Assembly (NCBI GenBank): GCA_963693315.1
Contig: OY856186.1
Coordinates: forward strand, 236,077,135-236,141,134
Source: Diogma glabrata
Lineage: Eukaryota; Arthropoda; Insecta; Diptera; Cylindrotomidae
Direction: 5' to 3'
DNA: 64,000 nt
Made by a program: the position numbers and the translations under genes
In this document: positions 44,016-59,049 of the stretch, one piece after another
How the letters are laid out: each line of letters opens with the position of its first letter
How positions within the stretch are numbered: position 1 is the first letter of the stretch
Notes under the pieces: model-generated
Database searches by the model: none
The model's input: only the letters and a program-made list of their open reading frames with translations
Told to the model about the DNA's origin: nothing

Positions 44016-46419
44016 ATTATAAAATTTCGACATCTAACAGTTCTTATCAGGGATTAAAACTATCAAAAATATTTCTGCTCTTTGAATATAACCCAAAAAT
44101 TAATCTTCAATTCTAGCGAATACATAAAAACAAAAAAAATACATAAACATGAATTTATTAGATTGAGATTTGGTGAATTATATTTTTCTAGTGATCACTA
44201 TTGTTGTTAGATTCTTGCAATGCTAGTATTTTAAATACACCGGTGTGGACTGTAGTCAACTTCTACTCGTTGATATAAGATTGTCATTCAATAGTTCTTG
44301 ATACAAGATGGTTATTGGCTAGACCTGATGAAAAATTATTCACTTTTTCAGTTTGAAACTAGATTGATTAGACAATTCTATGGAATGTTAATAATTATCA
44401 ACACCTGTTAGTAAATTTCTTAAATTTAGGACTGAAAATGTTTTTTATGTTTATAAAGCGTCAAAAAGGTGACTATTTCATGTGTTAATAAATGCATATC
44501 ATAAAAGACATGTTTTTTTTACAAAAACACATAAAAAATTTAATGTTTACTACAAGTAACAAAACTTTATCTAACATGATACTTTAATGATGATTATAAC
44601 TGATGATTATAACGAAGATAATACTAAAGACATTTCACATTTGGTATTCGAAGAGATTATTTTTAAAATATTCCATTACGTTCTGTATAGCAGCTAAATA
44701 GAGGAATTATTTTTTTTGTGTCAAAAGAAAAATTTTAATGAGATTTTTTTAAGTTTTCATATTTTTCTATGATACAGAAGGGAATTCTTATGAAAAAGTT
44801 TTATGCAAACTATTAGGAAAAATTGAAGAGCTCAATCTAATAAATTTCTTTGTAAAGCTTTAAAATTCAATTTTTGTTAGTTTTTAAGGTAGGTTTTCGT
44901 GGTTATGTACTCAAAAAGGTTAAATGAAATCTTTCCCGTGCCTGAAAAGATGTATAAATAAACAAAGTAAAAAAAATATATAAACAGAAAGTATGAATTT
45001 GTAAAATGTTTTCTGGAAATGAATCTTAGATATATACTGACCATCAACTGTTTTTTAAACTTCAATGTTTAACATTGCTAGGGAGAATCGTATTTTCCTC
45101 ACTTAAACACACACTGTGTCTAACAGTGATGTATAGAAAATATTATTTGGTAACGAGTTTGCGTCCAGTAAAAAATCGTCACCTAAATAATAAAAATACC
45201 TTCGTTCCACAAAAACTCGTTGTCAGTGAGCCATAGGTGGAGGAAGGCCGATGTACGCTACTTTATTGAACAAAACATCTCAAATTATTTTCGTTAACTG
45301 TAGATAACACAATGACTTTAGTTTTAATAAAAATACGATATGACAGTTATATGATAATCAAATAGGACATAGTGCCACTATCTGTTATTGGGTGTTAATA
45401 AAAACTATTTAAAATACATATGCAAATACATACATAAAATACATACAAAATTTTGTCTCATCAGAATACGTTATTGATTCAATAACACATAACAATGTCA
45501 TGGGCTTCATAAGCTTCTAGGAAGTGGTGACCCCAAACTGCAATGTAATGGTGGTCTAAATAACTACAATCTACACCTTCACCAATTATGTCTATATATA
45601 AGCAATGAATGCTATGTGCAATCGATAGTTTGTGCTCGAAAGCCAGATGCTGATCGAACAATAAAAGTGAAATAAAATACAAAGTAAAATTAAAATCAAA
45701 AATCCTATTTGGTGAAATTTTTGGCAACAGTTTTGTTTCAATTTTTAAGGTTCAGTACTTTGAAAAGGTAAAAGCGGTACACCATTGGTGAGACCTCGGT
45801 GTCCGTCCGAATTTCTACATAATCGAGTTTCTCACAAACTATTAGTGCTATCAACTTGAAATTTTTTACAGTTAAAAAATGTATTTTTCCACCCCTACTG
45901 AAAACAAAAAATTGCAAATACTTGTTTTCATCTGTATTTTATAGACAAAGACAAGGAGATGGTAAAACAAAAGATTTTTTTATGGGAATCAAGTTTGATT
46001 TATAAAAATCGAAAAAGATTGGAATATTTCAAAAAAAATTCATTAAACTATCGACTGCATAGTTTTTGATTTATTATCAATCAATTAAAAAGCTATCTGG
46101 AGTGGGTTGAGAGTAATTTTGAAAAATAGTATTTTTGACCTTGACGATATGGTGTCATATGAAAGGTGAATTTTTTCCTATTCCAAAATAATTTGTTTTG
46201 TAATTTGCGAAGACAACGTTTTTGATTTATTTCCAAAATGTTTTTTGAGAAGAACTAATCACGTAGAATATTATATACAGTATACACGTAGCCCTCAGCG
46301 AGTTATATTTGCACTTGTCCAACTTTTTTATATTAATTTTAGAGAATATTGAAATGACAGTAGCAGAGCATTAATACAATTGTTATGTTACACTTCATAA
46401 AACGTGATGTTTTGAAGTG
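44016..46419. other. AT-rich intergenic DNA with a dispersed-repeat fragment
   Basis: About 45750-45930 contains GGTGAGACCTCGGTGTCCGTCCG and CAACTTGAAATTTTTTACAG. This resembles the body of an insect interspersed repeat (recollection, unverified) that may be related to the 21.1-21.6 kb tail. An 82-codon minus-strand frame at 45727-45479 has a hydrophobic N-terminus, but its coding status is doubtful. Confidence 0.35.
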
Positions 46420-46665
46420 GCTGCGCGGAGGAATCGAATGGCCTTTGACGATTTAATCAATTATTCCCCACTATCTGCGTGGAACCACGACGAAACAATA
46501 CCTTAACCTTACTTATGAGTATCAGGTAGTGACTACACAATACTTAGAGAAGAGAAGGTTTATTACAAATGTTTGGTACCGTACGCAGTATACAGATGAT
46601 AAAGCTGCACTAAGGGCACTGCTGAGCCGCAAACAGAAGCCAAAGGAGGAGATTTATGAATATAT
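46420..46665 (+). pseudogene. Gag-like fragment of a Ty3/Gypsy-type retroelement, left part
   Basis: The frame near the right edge reads TQYTDDKAALRALLSRKQKP followed by KEEIYEYI. This resembles the capsid-like region of insect Gypsy gag proteins. It is interrupted at 46666 by a hAT MITE, and the frame continues on the other side at 47509 without an offset once the 8-bp duplication is allowed for. No LTR was identified. Upstream frames are broken. Confidence 0.5.
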
Positions 46666-47508
46666 CAGTGTTGCAAAACGAAAAAAAAAATCGTAACGTT
46701 ATGCGTTTCGTTTTTATAACATTACTTTAATTTTTTCGGTACGTTATTTCGTTATGAAACACAAAAATATTATATTTTATTATGTTATAACGTTATATTT
46801 ACGTTATTTTACAGATGAATGAAAAGTTTAAAGCTAACCTACTTAGCTGCTCAAAAATCGAAAATCTCTAATGGATAGTTATTTCTTGCATATATGTATA
46901 ATTACAAAAATATTAAATTTATATATTCATAGTAAAATAAAACTAAATAATTAAATACATTAAAAAAATTTGACTCATTTCAAATTAAAAATAATAAGTT
47001 TTTAACAAAACTATAGGCATTCTTATCAAGAGTTTTCTGCAAATCTGATAGTTTGTTAATGACTATAAGCGTAACTTTTAATAGATCTTCAGAATTATTT
47101 CTTATATCGGCCAGCATATTAATATTCTTTCTTAAAATTACTCAAAACACCTGTGATGCAGAAACAGCTAGTACAGACTTGATATTACTTGAAATATACT
47201 TAAAATCTTCAAATATATTCATTATGTATTTTGTTACAAATATCAAACAATTTCATAACTACTAAAAATATTGAAAAAGAGCAGATAAGTTGGATTTTAT
47301 ACAACCGATTTTAGCGCTTTATTATCATATGATTATACAAAAAGTATACCAAAAAAACGAATAAATTATTAACGTTATCGTTACGTTTTACGTTATTGTA
47401 ACACAGTTTAATTTTTAAAACGTTATAACTGTAATTATTACAAATAACGCTATTTCATTTCGTTATTTCGTTTTTGCGTTACGTTACGAGTAACGTTTTG
47501 CAACACTG
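46666..47508. mobile_element. Non-autonomous hAT element with perfect 8-bp duplication
   Basis: The left end CAGTGTTGCAAAACG and right end CGTTTTGCAACACTG are exact inverted repeats. Both subterminal regions are rich in CGTTAC/GTAACG words. The flanking octamer GAATATAT occurs at 46658-46665 and 47509-47516, the 8-bp target duplication of hAT elements. No recognisable transposase is encoded in the 843 bp. A truncated relative lies at 14711-14789. Confidence 0.95.
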
Positions 47509-47862
47509 GAATATATTGTAGGGATGAGAGCCCGGTCATTCACACAATGGGAGCTGGTTGAGATAGTTTGTGAAGGTATGACAAATGAACTAAAGAACGC
47601 AACAATGGTAGCGGATGTAGCTACAGTGGAAGACCTGCGGGTGTTGTGTAATAATTTTGAGAAGCTGTGGTCATCTTTGTCTACGACGTCAAAGACAGCT
47701 GGACAACCTTTGCCATCAACATCAAGGTCAGCTGGTCAAAACAGAATCAGCGAGGTCGTTCTGTCTGAAGAAACTCTTTCCAAAAATTATTTTCAGAATA
47801 CACAACATGTAAAAACTGGAGTCTACAGTCCACAAATATCAGCTATATTTGATCATATATAA
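47509..47862 (+). pseudogene. Gag-like fragment of a Ty3/Gypsy-type retroelement, right part
   Basis: The open frame continues from the left part: MRARSFTQWELVEIVCEGMT, NNFEKLWSSLSTTSK, then a Ser/Thr-rich linker with SRSAGQ. It stops at 47862. The zinc knuckle, protease and reverse transcriptase expected downstream are absent. The next recognisable piece is an integrase tail 15-20 bp later, so most of pol has been deleted. Confidence 0.5.
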
Positions 47863-47877
47863 AGGGCTTACACAACA

Positions 47878-48270
47878 CCTGGGATTCCTATATGAGGGAA
47901 ATACATAGCACACAACTCATCATTCTCCATACTACATATTGTTCGGTCAACACCCTATCACAGATGGCAAGATTTATACGACTTTAAGCACAGTTTCGGC
48001 AAGCCAAACGATATAGAGCTTGACCATACAGACCAATTAGCCATCGTCCGGTCTCGCATAAAACAATACATAGACACCGCATTTAAGAAATCTCAACAGG
48101 ACTACGTCTTACGAGCACGACCTCGTACGTTTCAACCACAACAGAGAGTCTTGGTACGACAACATCACTTACGTGATACTGTAAATAAATTTTTGGCCAA
48201 GCTGGCTCCTAAGTTTTTACCAACCATTATAGAATACAAGGTTGGTATAATGTCCTGTATAATTGTATAA
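47878..48270 (+). pseudogene. Integrase C-terminal relic (Ty3/Gypsy-like)
   Basis: One frame gives PYYILFGQHPITDGKIY, the usual end of the integrase catalytic core. After a frameshift comes LDHTDQLAIVRSRIKQYI, then YVLRARPRTFQPQQRVLVRQ and NKFLAKLAPKFLPTIIEYKV. This is the GPY/F-like tail that binds DNA, with the K-L-A-P-K-F pattern. The coding stretch ends at a stop near 48268. It joins directly to the gag piece, so the pol middle is lost. Confidence 0.7.
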
Positions 48271-50074
48271 ACTTGGGTGGTAAGGACTTACAATGCCAAA
48301 GATATTAAATTATGATAAATATTTGAATTATAGGTCCCTGTTGATTCGTTTTGTAAAAGTCTTCTTAGTTTAAGTTCCTATTAATTTAATTAACTTATTG
48401 GGCATATTTGAGATCAATTAAACTCAGGTAAGTAAAGAAGCAATTGGAATTTTTTCAATTCAAAGGTATGGTTTGAAGTGTCTCAGAAAAAAACTTCACT
48501 TCACATTTTTCGTGTTTGGGATGAATTAATTAACTTATTACTTTTATTATTGTTCTCATTAAATTAATTTTTTTTTATTTATATTCAAATTTTTTCTTTT
48601 ACTTGTATTTTTTCTTTATTATGTTTTTATTTTAATTTTTTTTTGGTTTACTTTAATTTATTATTCTAGCCCTGGTTGGTTTAATAAATCATCCAAATAT
48701 GCTTACCATATTAACGCGTTCTAGTAAGATAAGAGTCGCCTAAGACTAATTTCCTCAGATTGCTGTTATCCAACTGCAGTTTGTTTTAATTTACTGCTAC
48801 CCCATTCATTTTTCTCTTTTTCCATCCAACTCATTGGTATAAGAAGTTCAACCAATTTCCTTACAAATTTTTTACTATTATTCTTGAGTATCCTCATCGT
48901 TATCAAAAACAAATGATGAAATTGAATTTTGGTACTTGTGGGCACTGTCCAGTAAGAGTGTCAGTTAGTTTTTGGGAAACTGATGTGTGTAGGAGATTAT
49001 GACTCAAATATATTATCAGTTCAACACACAATTGCTGGACAGAACTCCCAAATATGGAACTTGGTTGATGGTCAGAGTAGTCAACAGTGACGTCCTTCAT
49101 TACAATAGAACCTATCTGATTTATTTTTCTTCTCCGCTTATACCTATCGATTGACTCATTTGTACATACTTACCAACTTCGTGCAGCAACTTTGGGTTAT
49201 GTTGTCCTGCTAAGACTCAGGGTGCCTCAACAGGGAGATTTTCTTCGTGACATGACAGGTAAAACTATAATTTTAATACAGCTGTTCAACAAACCTTTCG
49301 CTTCTACGATAAAGGATATGGGTGCAGGTGATATTTTTCATCGTTAATAATTTATTTTTTCTATTCAACATCTTAATTTTTCATCATTATTTATCATCAT
49401 AATACATTTTGCTCGTAGGAAGCATTCAACTAATCAGTTCGTAGTCTATCTCATGGAATTTACAAAGTTGGTCTGCTCAAAAAGCGTAATGTTTTGTTAA
49501 ACGCTATCTTCATTTAACCGAGTTCTGTTATGCCCAACAAGTTCTGTTAGGTGTATATTTACTTTGGATCGAAATCGAACATAATTTGTATTAATATTTT
49601 GGATATTGGTATATATAATTGTATATATTGTATATTTTTGTATATATTGTCTCCAACTCAAGCTTAGGCAATCAATCGTTTTTGTATCGAACGCCCCAAA
49701 AATTTGTGACTTTAAAAAATAATTACATTAAGCCAAAATTTACAAACATTACAATGTTTAAACAATTTTTGAAGATTTATTTGAAAAAATTTTTATTATT
49801 TGTACGAATCAAAGCAATTTGAATTTTTTATATGGTTGTTGTCACAGCTACTATATATATTTTCAATTTTTTGAAACTGAAATAAAATCACAAAGCCTAT
49901 TTGATTAAATAAATGTTTTTGATGTTTTTTTCTGGAGCTTCAAAGGATTTGATATTGTTTTTCGGTGTTCTAAACATAGTTTTTTCGTGGATTTTAAAAT
50001 TTTTGTAATAAAGTGTAGGTTAGTAGTTGGTTTTAGTGGGTTATAATAGGGTTTTAGTGATACATATTATTGTT
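48271..50074. other. AT-rich intergenic DNA
   Basis: Nothing was recognised. An LTR for the retroelement might lie here but was not identified. Confidence 0.35.
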
Positions 50075-50660
50075 CGAGCAAAATATTACAATGTAAACAA
50101 GACACGAGCGAGAGAATAAAAGTCATTGAGCATGAATCCAATACAACGTTTACCCTTCCAACAGAGTTACGTGGATTAATTTGAATTGAATATTTTAAAA
50201 TTCTTTGATAAATAATAAAACATATAGAAGAAAAAACCATGAATTTACTTTAATTTTTTTCTACAATTAATTCCAAACAACTAAATAAATTTTATTCATT
50301 TGCAATACCTATTTGAATGTTTGGTAATTTTTTTTTGATATTGAACTGATCTACAACGCAAAACATCAAATGTCATACTTATGAGAAACTAAAAACAATC
50401 ATATTAAAAACTAATTTGTTTCACATTGGAAATTTAATTTAAATGAAATAATAGTAGCATTTACCTTTTATAATACTTTGAAAAGGAACATGCGCATTAA
50501 TTTGAATTTATTGTTTTTTGTTCATGTAATTTTAAATGAGAGCGAAAAAAAATTTGTTGATTTTTTATAAAATACAATCGCGACAGAATAAAGTTAACAG
50601 CTGTTTATTTCATTCTGATAAGCATAATAATTCACACAATTATAGTTATAAAAAGTCTAA
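50075..50660 (+). repeat. Dispersed repeat F, simple copy
   Basis: This contiguous ~585 bp copy corresponds to 35455-35940 plus 36490-36610. It includes CCCTTCCAACAGAGTTACGT and CACACAATTATAGTTATAAA. No coding sequence. Confidence 0.6.
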
Positions 50661-51054
50661 GCGGCACGTATATCCGCTAGAAATAGGTAGATTTCGAGAT
50701 CAGACAGTTTTGTGTGCCAGTAGAATCTGATGTATCAGATTAGTTTAAACAAAACAAACTAATTTAAAACAGATATCGAACAAATTTAAAAAAAAAAATT
50801 AGCTTCATATAAGCAAAACTATATCTATCCAATTTTGCAACAAACAAATATCAAACCTACCACAGAAGATGTGTGTGACAATTTATGACACAAACCTACG
50901 CTATATCATAATATGTCGTCCAATTACTGCAAAATATCAAAATAGTTTATTTCTAAGAAAAAAAATTAATTTCTTCTATTCAAACCTTTTTATTTTTTTT
51001 TTTCATTGACTGTTATAATGTTTTTGGAAATTGTAGTTATGGATTGTTGCAAAC
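50661..51054. other. AT-rich spacer
   Basis: A short inverted pair AATCTGATGTATCAGATT occurs at about 50727-50744. Nothing else was recognised. Confidence 0.3.
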
Positions 51055-52025
51055 TTTTTTGTTGAAGCTAACAAGTCAAAAACCTCTAACTATAGAGGTT
51101 TATATTTATAAAAAACGGATTAAAATGTTTCCACAAATTCTAAATTTATGAAGTTTTTAAAAATATTAGTATCCAAACGGCCGTTATATCGGATTAAAAA
51201 AACGATTTTTTTTCTAGTATAAAGCCTCTAGTTATTTAACCATGTGTCAGATTTTTCTGATTTACGAACTCGTCCAAGATATTTATAAAACACACATGTT
51301 TACGGAACGAATGTTTTGATCTGGCTCCACAGATACGACCGTGAGAGTGCCGGTTGATTCAAACGCATTTTGTGTTTTACAAGCTTTTTTGATGGAGCCG
51401 CTCACTCAGAAACCTCCAACTGCAGAGGTCTTTTTTTTGAAAGAAACTGATTAAAAAGATTCTAAAAATTCTAAATTTATGAAGTTTTTAAAAATATTAG
51501 GATCTAAACGGCCGTTATAACGGATCTAAAAAACAGAGTTTTTTTCTAGTATAAAGCCTCTAGTTTCTTAACCATGTGTCGGATTTGGCTGATTTATGAA
51601 CTTGTCCAAGATATTAATAAAACGCACATTTTTATAAAAGGTTTTTTGATCTGGCTTTACAAATGCGACCGTAAGAGTGCCGGTTGTTTAAAAAAAAATG
51701 TTTTTTTGCAAACTTTTTTGTTGGAGCTGCTCACTCATGAACCTCTAACTGCAGAGGTCTATTTTTAAAACACATTGATAAAAAAAGATTCCAAAATTTT
51801 AAATTTGTTAATTTTTTTAAAATATTAGAATCCAAACGGCCGTTATAACGGTTTTAAAAAATCAATTTTTTTTAGAAAAAAGACTCTAGTTCCTTAACCA
51901 CATTTTGGATTTTGCTGATTCACGAACGCGTTCGAGATATTAATATAACACACATGTACAGAAAATTTTTTTGATCTACCTCAACAAATGCGACCGTGAG
52001 AGTTCCGGTCGTTTTCGTTATATCT
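51055..52025 (+). repeat. Tandem repeat, three ~330 bp units
   Basis: AAACGGCCGTTAT recurs at 51175, 51506 and 51834, spaced 331 and 328 bp. Each unit also carries CCTC.AACT..AGAGGT, CTAGT...TTAACCA.., and CGACCGTGAGAGTGCCGGT (with small changes). The last unit runs straight into the (TA)n tract. No coding potential. Confidence 0.92.
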
Positions 52026-52029
52026 CATT

Positions 52030-52206
<177 letters not shown>

Positions 52207-52389
52207 GGTGGGAGGTAAACTACACCAAGTCCAATTCTTTCAAAATACGTTTTTTTATACTGTTAGAATCAGGATTTTGTTCTCTACCGAGAGGTTAATA
52301 GCACTGAGTCCTAACTAGTGTAGTTTTCGAGATAGAACAATTTTAAAAAGTCCAAGTCCATAGTAAATAGTCCATTTTCAAACAGTTTT

Positions 52390-52877
<488 letters not shown>

Positions 52878-52929
52878 TGTCGAAAATTTTAATCTAAAAT
52901 TGATACTTTTTTAATAACGTTCTCTTTAT

Positions 52930-54320
52930 AAAGTATATGTATGCGAAAAATGGTATAGAATTTTATAAAGTGCAAAGTATTCAGATAATTTATAAGTTGA
53001 ACTTCCCAATTTTATACCAAATAATATAAACTCAGATAAAAGCACTGTTATTTCAATGTGCCGCGCCTCGTTTATCAATGTTTGGTATACAATTTATTTT
53101 CTAATCTTATAAAGTATGGAGATTTATAAAATGAAACTATATCATTTCTATATCCAACTAGTGTAATATGTTCAAGTTCTCAATTCTATACCAAATAATA
53201 TAAACGGGGATAAAAATACAGTTAGTTACAATTTGCCGCGCAGCGTTTATACATGCTTGGTATTGAATTTATTTCTAATCTTATAAAGTATGGAGATTTA
53301 TAAATTGAAAATAACCATTTTTATACCAAATTAGTATACGATGACAAAAAGTACCGTTATTTTTATTGCGTTAAACGCGTTTGGTATAGAAATTGAATAA
53401 AATTTCATTTCTGAACAAAGGTGTGTGCAGCCATATTGAAAATAAAAACGGAATTTTTATTACATTGGCATAGCATAAATGCACGCGTAGTAAAAATAAA
53501 TAAATAAATTCGGGGATTCAACCAGCACTGCGGATTTGGATTACTTCGATTTTCTATATGCAGGTAAGAGTTTTTGATATAATTGAATTGAATAAAATAG
53601 TCCACAATATCGTAATGTCAAACAATGTGTGATTCGGTTTAATTTTAAAGTAAACATGTACTGATCCATGCTTAGACGGGTTGTTTTTTCTTACGTGTTT
53701 CTGGTAGCCTACATAGTAAATCATGAAACATATTGTAAAGCGACATCGCGAGAAACCAAAAAACATACATTTTAACAAAATCAATGTTAAGTAAAATATT
53801 AAGAAAAACGCATTGTTAATAATATATGTATAATGAATTTTTTGAAAATAAAAATGTAAAACAAAAAAACGTATTTTAATTGTGTAAAATAAAAATGTAT
53901 TTTACATTAAAAAAATTGGTATATATTTTATACCGTTTGGTTTAGAACTTTTATAATGGTAGGTATAAAATTTATAGATTATATTTATTAAAAGACACGT
54001 ATAAAGTATAGGTATAAATTTAATATATATAGATTATATACCGAATTAATAAACTGATAATATGTAATTTATACCAATTTTTATTAAACCAAACCAATAA
54101 ACTCATGGTATATAATTTATACCAATTTTTATTTTACGAAACTCATAAACTTATGATATATAATTTATACCAATGCATATAAATGATCTTTATACATAAA
54201 TATATGCAATTTATATGGAGCTATTTATGAACTTTTATACCATCGAACTTTATTTAACTAATACCATTTCTTTATGGATTTATATAAAAACCATTTTTTA
54301 CCAATTTCATACCAATATTT
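52930..54320. repeat. Field of GGTATA/TATACC repeats with ~175 bp tandem units
   Basis: About three diverged ~175 bp units (52930-53400) carry TCTTATAAAGTATGGAGATTTATAAA (clear in two at about 53105 and 53278, diverged in the first) and GCCGCGC..CGTTTAT. The words GGTATA and TATACC then recur densely to 54320, often in both orientations (for example GGTATATAATTTATACC). No reading frame runs across them. Confidence 0.6.
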
Positions 54321-54326
54321 TCAACC

Positions 54327-56317
<1,991 letters not shown>

Positions 56318-59049
56318 AGGGATCGATTTTGATCGATTATGATCAATGTTGATCTACGGGTCTGACTACACTGCGTACTCCAGTCCCTGCCATTGACATA
56401 TGAGTTAGCGTGAGATATCACATACCACTGGCAATGGCAGGAGATGTCATTAGCCAAGATGATATCTTAGGGAAAACTGGCAGAAATTTTTGCCGCGTCT
56501 CAGGGCCTATTCCAAATTGTTAAAAGCCCGACTTTCACTCCCCGTAATGGCGGTGATAATAGTTTTCTACTAGATCTCTATCTTACCACAATGCCAGATA
56601 TTACGAGTGTCGATGTTGCGAAAGGTAGTATTGGAAATTCTGATCATTATTTAATCTCATCAGTTATCAAAACTGATTTACTTAAAACTATAGCTCCCAA
56701 ACCCCGTAAAATATTTCACTACTCAAAAATGGATAAGAGTGGTCTTCAAATTTTTTTCCATGGTTTCCCTTTCGACCGTCATTGTTTTTACACTGACAAT
56801 GTAAATGTTTCTGCTCAAAACTTTACAGAAACCATCCAATTTGCTATCAACAAATTTGTCCCTTTCTCCATAGTAAAATGTAAATGTTTCTGCTCAAAAC
56901 TTTACAGAAACCATCCAATTTGCTATCAATAAATTTGTCTCTTTCTCCATAGTAAAACCCAAACAAAAATACTTGTATTCGAAAGCTGCCAAAACGGCAC
57001 TTAGAAACAAACGTAGATCATTTAATATTTGGATTCATAACAAAACTCCCACTAATCGATCCCAATATCTAAAGGCCAACAAAATATCTAATCAGATTAT
57101 CTCAAACGAAAAGTCCGTTGAAAATTGACAGAGCGAAAGCCTCAAAACTTACGTCTATGTCTGTTTCTGACAAGAGTTTCTACAGTGCCATTAATTCTTT
57201 CAATTCTGGTACAAAATTTTCTATTCCCCCTATTATTGATGGTGATTTAATCGTCAATGATCTCGCAAGAAAAGCTAACTTGTTCGCTGAACGCTTTGCT
57301 CTGAACTCCACTGTTTTGGAAACTCCTAAAGAAATACCCCAAATCCAGTCTTCAGGAGTTAATATGAATGAACTTCACTTCAAACCCAAAATAGTCGCTA
57401 AACTTTTAAAGGGGTTAAACATCAACAAAGCATCAGGAATGGACAATATTCCACCCATTATTTTAAAAACCTTTTCCAAAGAACTTGCACCAACTTTAAC
57501 TAAAATATTCTACCAATCCTACAAATATATATATTTCCCTCGGTATATTTCCCTCGTGCTGGAAGTTGGCAAATGTCCAGCCCGTCCCCAAAAAGGGACC
57601 AAAATCCGATATCTCAAATTATAGGCCAATAGCTTTACTATCGGTCCTATCCAAAGTCTATGAGCAATATATTAATACACATATTTCAAAATTTCTGGAA
57701 GAAAATCATTTAATATCCGACAGCCAATACGGTTTTCGAAACAAAAGATCAACTGCCGATCTATTAAACTATGTAGCGCATTCTTGGAACAGCATACTTG
57801 ATAAAGGTGGTGAAACATACGTTATTGCTTTAGACATCTCCAAGGCATTCGATCGAGTGTGGCATGCCAACTTAATCAACAAGCTCGTTGCGTACGGTTT
57901 TCATCCCAATGTTGTAAAGCTGATTCAAAATTTTCTATCCGACCGATACATTTCGGTAACCTTAGACGGATATTCTTCTGAGTCTAAACTAATTAACGCT
58001 GGTGTACCCCAAGGCTCAGTATTGTCCCCAACCCTATTTTTGATTTATATCAACGAATTGTTGAAAATCACCAGCAACCCAATAAATAGTTTTGCAGATG
58101 ATAGTGCTCTGCACAAGTCGTTCGAGCCCCTTCCTTCAAAAGGTAAAATGCACGAACGAATTAATCCTGCCCGGAGAGACGCTGCCATAAACGTGAACAA
58201 AGACCTGAATAAAGTCGCCGACTGGGGTGACCAAAACCTTGTCAATTTCAACTCCACCAAAACACAGCTGTTGATTGTTTCCAGATTAAAGACCGAGTTC
58301 CCCAAAGATATTTTATTTAGTATGTGTGATGAACCAATAGGTGAATGTAAAAACATTCGTTTATTGGGTGTCACAGTTTCAAATGACCTACTCTGGAACG
58401 ATCATGTAATGGCGATGGCAAAAAGCGCGTCTAAAAAACTCGGCCTCCTAAATAGATGCAAAAAATTTTTCACTCCATACCAATTGCTCCATGTTTATAA
58501 GTCCTATATTCGTCCCTGTATGGAGTGCTGCTGTCAAGTTTGGGGTGCTGCCTCTGTTTCCATCTTGGCCCTCTTGGACTCTGTTCAAAAGCGAGCTATA
58601 CGAATTGTAGGTGATCGAACTTTGACATCAAAACTTGATTCCCTACAACATCGTCGCACTGTTGCTGACCTCGTTGTTTTTTACAAATATCGTCATCAGC
58701 AGTGCTCAGATGAAATCAGCGGCATCATGCCTCAAACTTATTCTTACCCCCGTTCCGCAATCGGCTGCCGCAACCAGTGAAACGGTAAAGATCCCGCGCT
58801 GTCATTCTGGCAGATCGCAGAGAGACTTCTTTGTCCGAACTGCGTACAAATGGAATAGTTTGCCGGAACACTTAGTCTCAGGTGGCTTCAACCCACAGAT
58901 GTTTAAAAAAAGCGTTAATCTACACCTCAGAACGCCAGTTGTTGTGGGACCCAGGTCTAGACCTAGGTCTTAAAAGGTATTTATGTGTTGTTGTGACACA
59001 TATTCTAAACCCTATTACACAACACATTTTATTAAAAAAAAAAAAAAAA
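56318..59049 (+). mobile_element. Long LINE copy, parent of the short derivatives
   Basis: It begins AGGGATCGATTTTGATC, followed by ~155 bp matching the 5' block of the two short elements (4959, 8880). It ends with GTTGTTGTGGGACCC, GTGTTGTTGTGACACAT and a poly-A, matching their 3' block. Between the ends is ORF2 from the tail of the endonuclease through the reverse transcriptase. ORF1 and most of the endonuclease are missing, since coding sequence begins directly after the 5' block. No target duplication was clear. Confidence 0.85.
56480..58945 (+). pseudogene. ORF2: endonuclease tail and reverse transcriptase
   Basis: The endonuclease end is visible as SPTFTPRNGGDNSFLLDLYL followed by GNSDHYLISS with the catalytic SDH. 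The RT core follows: NKASGMDNIPPIILK, YRPIALLSVLSKVYE, QYGFRNKRSTADLL, ALDISKAFDRVWH, GVPQGSVLSPTLF, FADDSAL, IRLLGV. The C-terminal region is WGAASVSILALLDSVQKRAI and then, after a frameshift near 58778, FFVRTAYKWNSLPEHL. Frame breaks include a 79-bp tandem duplication (56801-56957), one near 57115, and a 14-bp duplication (57530-57557). The RT block 57566-58780 is open for 404 codons. Clade: CR1/L2/jockey-like, not resolved. Confidence 0.9.

Noticed and set aside
41860..44116. Frames up to 715 codons reading HILIFSYS
   Set aside because: They are translations of the 8-bp satellite in several frames at once.
45479..45727. 82-codon minus-strand frame with a hydrophobic N-terminus and HHFLEAYEAHD
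   Set aside because: It is faintly like the end of a Kazal domain, but the PVCG core and most cysteines are missing. The evidence is too weak to call a gene.
51055..52025. Possible CRISPR-like spaced repeat
   Set aside because: Whole 330-bp units are repeated with no unique spacers, and the genome is eukaryotic.
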